Positions 60,419 through 64,000 of a stretch of DNA of 64,000 nucleotides are shown one piece after another (positions within the stretch are counted from its first letter, which is position 1; every line of letters starts with the position of its first letter). The notes under the pieces are model-generated. The model had not been told where the DNA came from, did not search any database, and saw only the letters and a list, made by a program, of their open reading frames with translations. Made by a program: the position numbers and the translations under genes. The stretch comes from CAVVPY01 sp963750295 (GTDB lineage Bacteria > Actinomycetota > Actinomycetes > Mycobacteriales > Jatrophihabitantaceae), in the NCBI GenBank assembly GCA_963750295.1, contig CAVVPY010000001.1, forward strand, positions 2,356,001 to 2,420,000. Direction: 5' to 3'.

Positions 60419-61963
60419 TCAAGGACACTCCGCACTCGAGTTGTGCGGCGGGTCGCCGAACCACGTGCTCAGCGCTTCGCGCAGTGCTCGCAGAGCGGTC
60501 TCGCCGGGTGCGTCGACCATGCCCGCCCACGCGATCAGTGCGTCGGGTCGGATCAAGAGTGCGTCGGCAGCGCGCTCAGCGAGCTTTGCGCGGACGACGT
60601 CAACGCGCCCGCCCCACTGACTGGCAAGTTCCCGCAGGTGCGGCTGGTCTGCAAGGTCGAGGAGCAGCGCGCTGTTGCGCAGCATCCCGGCGAACTGAGG
60701 GTCCTCGTGGCCGACGCGCAGAGCCCGGTCGGTCACGAAGGTGCCGACGAGCGGGTGCACGTGCGACATTGGCGATCCCACATCGGTGCCGGCCATGGGC
60801 GCACCGAGACGACGCAGCGGCTGCTCGTCGGCGGTCAGCTCGAGGAAGAGCGCCCGCAGGGCGTCGGCGTTCGGCCCGTAGCCGCCGCGCAGCGCCACCT
60901 GAGCCCGTGTATGGAGCAGAGTGCGCTCGGCAGCCGCGCGGCGTTCGTGGGTGTACGTGTCGAGCAGACCGGGCGGCGCCCAACCGTGGACACTGCCGGC
61001 GAGCTTCCAGGCGAGGTTGGCGGCGTCGAGCATGCCCGCGTTGACCGCGACTCCGCCCGCGGGGAACAGGTGCACCGCGTCGCCGGCCAAGAAGACGCGG
61101 CCGTCGCGGTAGGTGTCCGCCTGCTTTGCTGAGTAGCCGAACCGCGTCATGCGAAGGGGCGCTCCCAGTGGTAGGTCGACGCCGAGCACGCGGTTCACAC
61201 TCGCGCCAAGCTCGACGACGGTCATGGGTATGTCGTCGTCGTAGCCGCTCGCTTCCACCTCGGCGGTGTAGATGCCCATAGTGCCGCCACTGCCCGAGCA
61301 CGCGAACACACCGTGTTCGGTCGCCGTGTAGCCGAACGGGATCTTGCCGACTCCGGCGACGTCCAGTCCTCCGTCGGCGAGCACAGTCACCGTGTCCGGA
61401 ACGGTGACGGAGGCCAGCCGCTCGATCTCGGGGAAGGAGCTGCCCGAGAGCGGGATTGCGACCAGGTCGCGGACCCGGCTGCGGGCACCGTCGCAGCCGA
61501 CGAGGAACTGCGCGCACACCTCATACGCTCCGCGCGGGGCACGCACCTGGGCAGTCACCGTGTCGTCGCCCTGGTACAGCCCGACCACCTCGTGTCCACG
61601 GCGTAGGTCGCAGCCGTGCCCGATTGCGCGTTCAGCGAGGACAGCCTCGAGCTGGGGCTGGGGAAGCAACATCACCTGCGTCGGCGACTCCTTCACCTGG
61701 GTGAGGTCCAGATGCAGCCCACCAAACGGAAGTTGCAGAACCGGGTCGGGGCCAATGCTCCTACTCGCCTCGCGAAAGCGGTTCAATTCGCCCCGGTAGT
61801 GCAGCAGCTGCAAGATCTGTCCCGCGAGGCCGCCCGCCTTCGCGACCTCGGACGGTTCCGGCCGCCGCTCCAACAGCAGCGTGCGCACCCCCGCCTGGCC
61901 GAGCTCACCAGCGAGCATGAGCCCGGTCGGACCAGCGCCCACTACGACTACGTCCGCGTCCAT
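60419..61963 (-). CDS. FAD-dependent aromatic hydroxylase (PgaE/rifampicin-monooxygenase-like)
   Basis: A 514-residue group A flavoprotein monooxygenase. The GxGxxG motif is DVVVVGAGPTGLMLAGELGQ at residues 4-23. The DG motif is QFLVGCDGARSRVRDLVAIP near residue 165, and the GD motif is DGRVFLAGDAVHLFPAGGVA near residue 290. A C-terminal thioredoxin-like domain follows from about residue 390. This order matches polyketide hydroxylases such as PgaE and rifampicin monooxygenases. ATG 61963 (GGGGGG upstream) is chosen; the open frame to 62137 is non-coding. It could detoxify or tailor an aromatic compound. Confidence 0.9.
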   Translation of the reverse strand: MDADVVVVGAGPTGLMLAGELGQAGVRTLLLERRPEPSEVAKAGGLAGQILQLLHYRGELNRFREASRSIGPDPVLQLPFGGLHLDLTQVKESPTQVMLLPQPQLEAVLAERAIGHGCDLRRGHEVVGLYQGDDTVTAQVRAPRGAYEVCAQFLVGCDGARSRVRDLVAIPLSGSSFPEIERLASVTVPDTVTVLADGGLDVAGVGKIPFGYTATEHGVFACSGSGGTMGIYTAEVEASGYDDDIPMTVVELGASVNRVLGVDLPLGAPLRMTRFGYSAKQADTYRDGRVFLAGDAVHLFPAGGVAVNAGMLDAANLAWKLAGSVHGWAPPGLLDTYTHERRAAAERTLLHTRAQVALRGGYGPNADALRALFLELTADEQPLRRLGAPMAGTDVGSPMSHVHPLVGTFVTDRALRVGHEDPQFAGMLRNSALLLDLADQPHLRELASQWGGRVDVVRAKLAERAADALLIRPDALIAWAGMVDAPGETALRALREALSTWFGDPPHNSSAECP

Positions 61964-62544
61964 CAACTGCCGGCCCCCCTGACAACTTCCTCGATCTAAT
62001 CCACCTTCGGCCGTCGATTGTGCGGGCGCATGAGGGTCTTGCCGCAAGCCCGGTGCTGCCGTATACGTTGAAAGTGCGAGGGCATTCGTGCCCAATATCC
62101 CCTCTCCAGCAGCGACTACGCGGCCGTGCTGCCTCACCCGGCGTCGCCGCTGGCCCGGCCGATCGGCACCGGATCCCGGCCGCGTCTGCCGCGAGCCACC
62201 CCTACCGGATCTCCTGGGTCCGCGGCCAGCACCTGCCGATGCCGCTGCGCAACTGCTTCGAGTTTCGGGCTTCGCTCGATCACCGCCACGGGCGCGCGAC
62301 GTTGCCCGCGAGTGTCCAGCCGACGAAGGCGTTAGCGTCCCCGTTCCCCATGCCGTGCTCGGCTTTCAGCCAACTCACGATCTACATGTACTTCGACATG
62401 CCCGAACGGGCAATGCTCTCCTGCCACGACGAAATGGGACGCCCGTACTTGGCCTCAATCGACGGAAGACGGAAAGCGGGCCCCGACCGCGCAGCGCGCC
62501 ATTTCACAGCGACTGGATCGCTGCGTGCGCTTGTTGTGCTCGCG
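61964..62544. other. Gene-free stretch of about 580 bp
   Basis: No confident gene. A plus-strand frame stays open from 62020 to 62796 with a few coding-like pieces (HPYRISWVRGQHLPMPLRN, then LTIYMYFDMPERAMLSCHDE), but most of it is Arg/Pro-rich, it has no ribosome site, and it overlaps the methyltransferase tail. It may be a decayed gene. The part nearest 61963 should hold the promoter of the aromatic hydroxylase; I see no clear operator. Confidence 0.4.
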
Positions 62545-63339
62545 CTACGGCTTCCGGCCGATTGCGACGAAGCTGGGCGCGAAAATCATTGGCCGGGTGG
62601 CGGCGGCGTCCGAGCGCACGAAGGCCGCTTTCCAACGCTCGACGTCCTCGGGCGTGGCGGCGCCTTCCGCGAGCATTGCCTCGCGGGCCGCCCACGAGGG
62701 TGGACGCATTCCCGGCGGGGCGTCGATGATGCTGTAGCCGCCCGTGAAGCTGGTGACCTCCAGGCCGGCGGCCCGCAGCAGATGGCTGAGTCGTAGTCCG
62801 ATGCTCGGATTGTTGCCGCGCGTCGCATGGAAGCGGGCGTACTTGTCCGACAGGTCGTCCAGTTCGGGGTCGGCGTCGACTAGGCGGAAGGCCGTGAGGT
62901 CCACGTCGACGAGGTAAACCGCACCGCCGGCGCGCGGCAAAGTGGCAAGGTGATCGACGATTGACTGCTCGTGGCCGCCGTTGTGGGCCAGGACGTGGCG
63001 CATCATCACTACGGCGACAGACCCTGGTTCGATGCCGGTGTCCGCCGCGCTGCCCGCCCGCAATTCGACGTTGGTGACTCCACTCTGCTCGACCAGGGAG
63101 CGCGCCGCTGCGAGCGCTTGTTCGTCACGCTCGATCCCGATGACCCGACCGCTTGGCCCTACCTCGGCCGCCAGCTCCACGCTCATCGCCGCCGGGCCGC
63201 ACCCGACGTCCGCGATGACCGCGCCAGGCACGATTCCGGCGGCGCGCAGGTGGGCTGCCTCGAGGATCAGCGCATGCGCGGCCATCATCCGATATCGCGC
63301 GACCTCGACCTCACTGACGGCGAGCGTGTAGTCAGTCAT
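62545..63339 (-). CDS. Class I SAM-dependent methyltransferase
   Basis: A 264-residue methyltransferase. The SAM-binding motif I is VIADVGCGPAAMSVELAAEV near residue 42, followed by the acidic RVIGIERDEQALAAARSLVE strand and VELRAGSAADTGIEPGSVAV. VMMRHVLAHNGGHEQSIVDH corresponds to the post-II region of ubiE-like enzymes. ATG 63339 fits the family start; the frame is open upstream to 63801 but reads as non-coding. Acceptor unknown; it may act with the aromatic hydroxylase encoded downstream on the same strand. Confidence 0.9.
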   Translation of the reverse strand: MTDYTLAVSEVEVARYRMMAAHALILEAAHLRAAGIVPGAVIADVGCGPAAMSVELAAEVGPSGRVIGIERDEQALAAARSLVEQSGVTNVELRAGSAADTGIEPGSVAVVMMRHVLAHNGGHEQSIVDHLATLPRAGGAVYLVDVDLTAFRLVDADPELDDLSDKYARFHATRGNNPSIGLRLSHLLRAAGLEVTSFTGGYSIIDAPPGMRPPSWAAREAMLAEGAATPEDVERWKAAFVRSDAAATRPMIFAPSFVAIGRKP

Positions 63340-63597
63340 GCCGGGCAGACCCTCGAACGGCGCACTTTTCGAAGTATGCCGCCGGTGACCGGGAATGTCA
63401 TCAAGAGCAAGGTTGGACTGAACAACGTATCCGCACCGTATGCGCGTTCGCACGAACCTTCGCTCGGTGCGCTCACCAGTGGAACGCGACAACGGACGAA
63501 AGAGACCGCCTGAATCGCCAAGGTCCAGGCCATCAAGGCGCTGAAGCGGTGCTTCAGGACGCCTCGTCAAGGAGGCGTACGACCCGATCCGCGCCTG

Positions 63598-64000
63598 GTG
63601 CGAGGCGTTAAGGACATCACGAGCGACGCTCACAGCGTCTACGTTTCGAGTGGAAATCCGTCCGTCCTGCAATCGATCGATCCGGCTACGGACGCAACCA
63701 CCACTCCTGCGGGGAAGACCGACGACCAGTTCTGCGGGCCGCTGACCTTCAGCGGGGGCTCGATTTGGAACAGCGACCGGTGCACCAACACGCTGTACCA
63801 AATCTCACGCGCCGGCGTCGTCCGCTCGCAGGTCACCTACGGACCGCCCTTCGCGTCTTCCCGGCCCCAGGTGCTCGATCAGACCCAATTCGACAGGAAG
63901 CTGTGGGTAGCCGTCGACGAGTCCTACAACAACGACACGTCCACCGGATCGCGCGGTGTCGTCGAACAGCGCGACCCACACGACGGCACGTTGCTCGGCC
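63598..64000 (+). CDS. Partial ORF running off the right edge, secreted-protein-like
   Basis: From about 63598 to the window end the plus strand encodes a beta-rich, Asn/Thr/Ser-rich sequence (DITSDAHSVYVSSGNPSVLQ, then TTTPAGKTDDQFCGPLTFSG and QFDRKLWVAVDESYNNDTST) typical of secreted beta-propeller or adhesin-like proteins. There is no signal peptide or good start inside the window. The GTG at 63598 is only the first in-frame candidate, and a stop lies at 63511. The 5' end is therefore either missing or frameshifted. Confidence 0.45.
   Translation, partial: MRGVKDITSDAHSVYVSSGNPSVLQSIDPATDATTTPAGKTDDQFCGPLTFSGGSIWNSDRCTNTLYQISRAGVVRSQVTYGPPFASSRPQVLDQTQFDRKLWVAVDESYNNDTSTGSRGVVEQRDPHDGTLLG

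Noticed and set aside
62020..62796. Plus-strand 258-codon frame as a gene
   Set aside because: It overlaps the methyltransferase tail, has no ribosome site, and is only patchily coding-like.
1..64000. CRISPR arrays, tRNA or rRNA genes, intact insertion sequences and prophage genes
   Set aside because: None were recognised on reading both strands; the only tandem repeat seen is the 20-bp duplication at 11266.

Overview
The window is high-GC DNA from an actinobacterium. The signs are strong GC codon bias, frequent GTG starts, dense GTGA/ATGA start-stop overlaps, several F420/deazaflavin-type oxidoreductases, ECF41 and ECF42 sigma factors, a MalT-like LuxR regulator and an ATPase-less CUT1 sugar importer. 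I cannot fix the genus from sequence alone. No rRNA, tRNA, CRISPR array or intact mobile element was seen.

Layout. 1-10.1 kb: a minus-strand alpha-mannan utilisation operon (secreted GH76 mannanase, lipoprotein binding protein, two permeases, GH38 alpha-mannosidase, an unknown coupled ORF), divergent from a LacI regulator across two direct operator-like repeats. 10.2-14.4 kb: a small sigma factor coupled to an O6-alkylguanine-DNA methyltransferase, then a frameshifted alpha-hydroxy-acid oxidase, an acetamidase/formamidase and an SDR. 14.5-18.9 kb: F420-type LLM oxidoreductase, XRE-cupin regulator, thioredoxin-reductase-like flavoprotein, small membrane protein and a solo ParA with a frameshifted tail. 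19.1-26.3 kb: DUF899 protein, glutamate decarboxylase, SHOCT protein, an ECF41 module (AhpD-like protein plus sigma) and an ECF42 module (DGPF/YCII protein plus sigma).

26.4-31.3 kb: a VOC protein converges on a TetR-controlled operon (FAD monooxygenase, multi-pass membrane protein, TetR, frameshifted DAO-like oxidase) with a clear palindromic operator. 31.4-36.4 kb is a decay belt: intact VOC, RidA, NTF2 and deazaflavin proteins lie among truncated, frameshifted or active-site-deleted genes. A second ECF42-type promoter here, nearly identical to that of the ECF42 operon, precedes a deazaflavin-dependent reductase gene. 36.6-46.1 kb: LLM oxidoreductase, GNAT, 5'-3' exonuclease, membrane protein, two epimerases and an ArsR/SRPBCC operon. 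46.3-53.9 kb: SCO6745-type protein, frameshifted AAA/winged-helix regulator, VOC protein, MalT-like regulator, palindrome, small protein and DUF4386 protein. 54-64 kb: small enzymes, an EEP pseudogene, CMD-family proteins, a TetR-controlled DUF2867-like/deazaflavin pair, a hydrolase, an aromatic hydroxylase, a methyltransferase and a truncated gene running off the end.

Five genes carry a single-base frame break that one inserted or deleted base repairs to a family-typical protein. Several others are truncated or internally deleted. The single-base lesions could be sequencing error; the larger deletions look like genuine decay. The most coherent biology is the mannan locus and a small ECF42 regulon built on a duplicated promoter.
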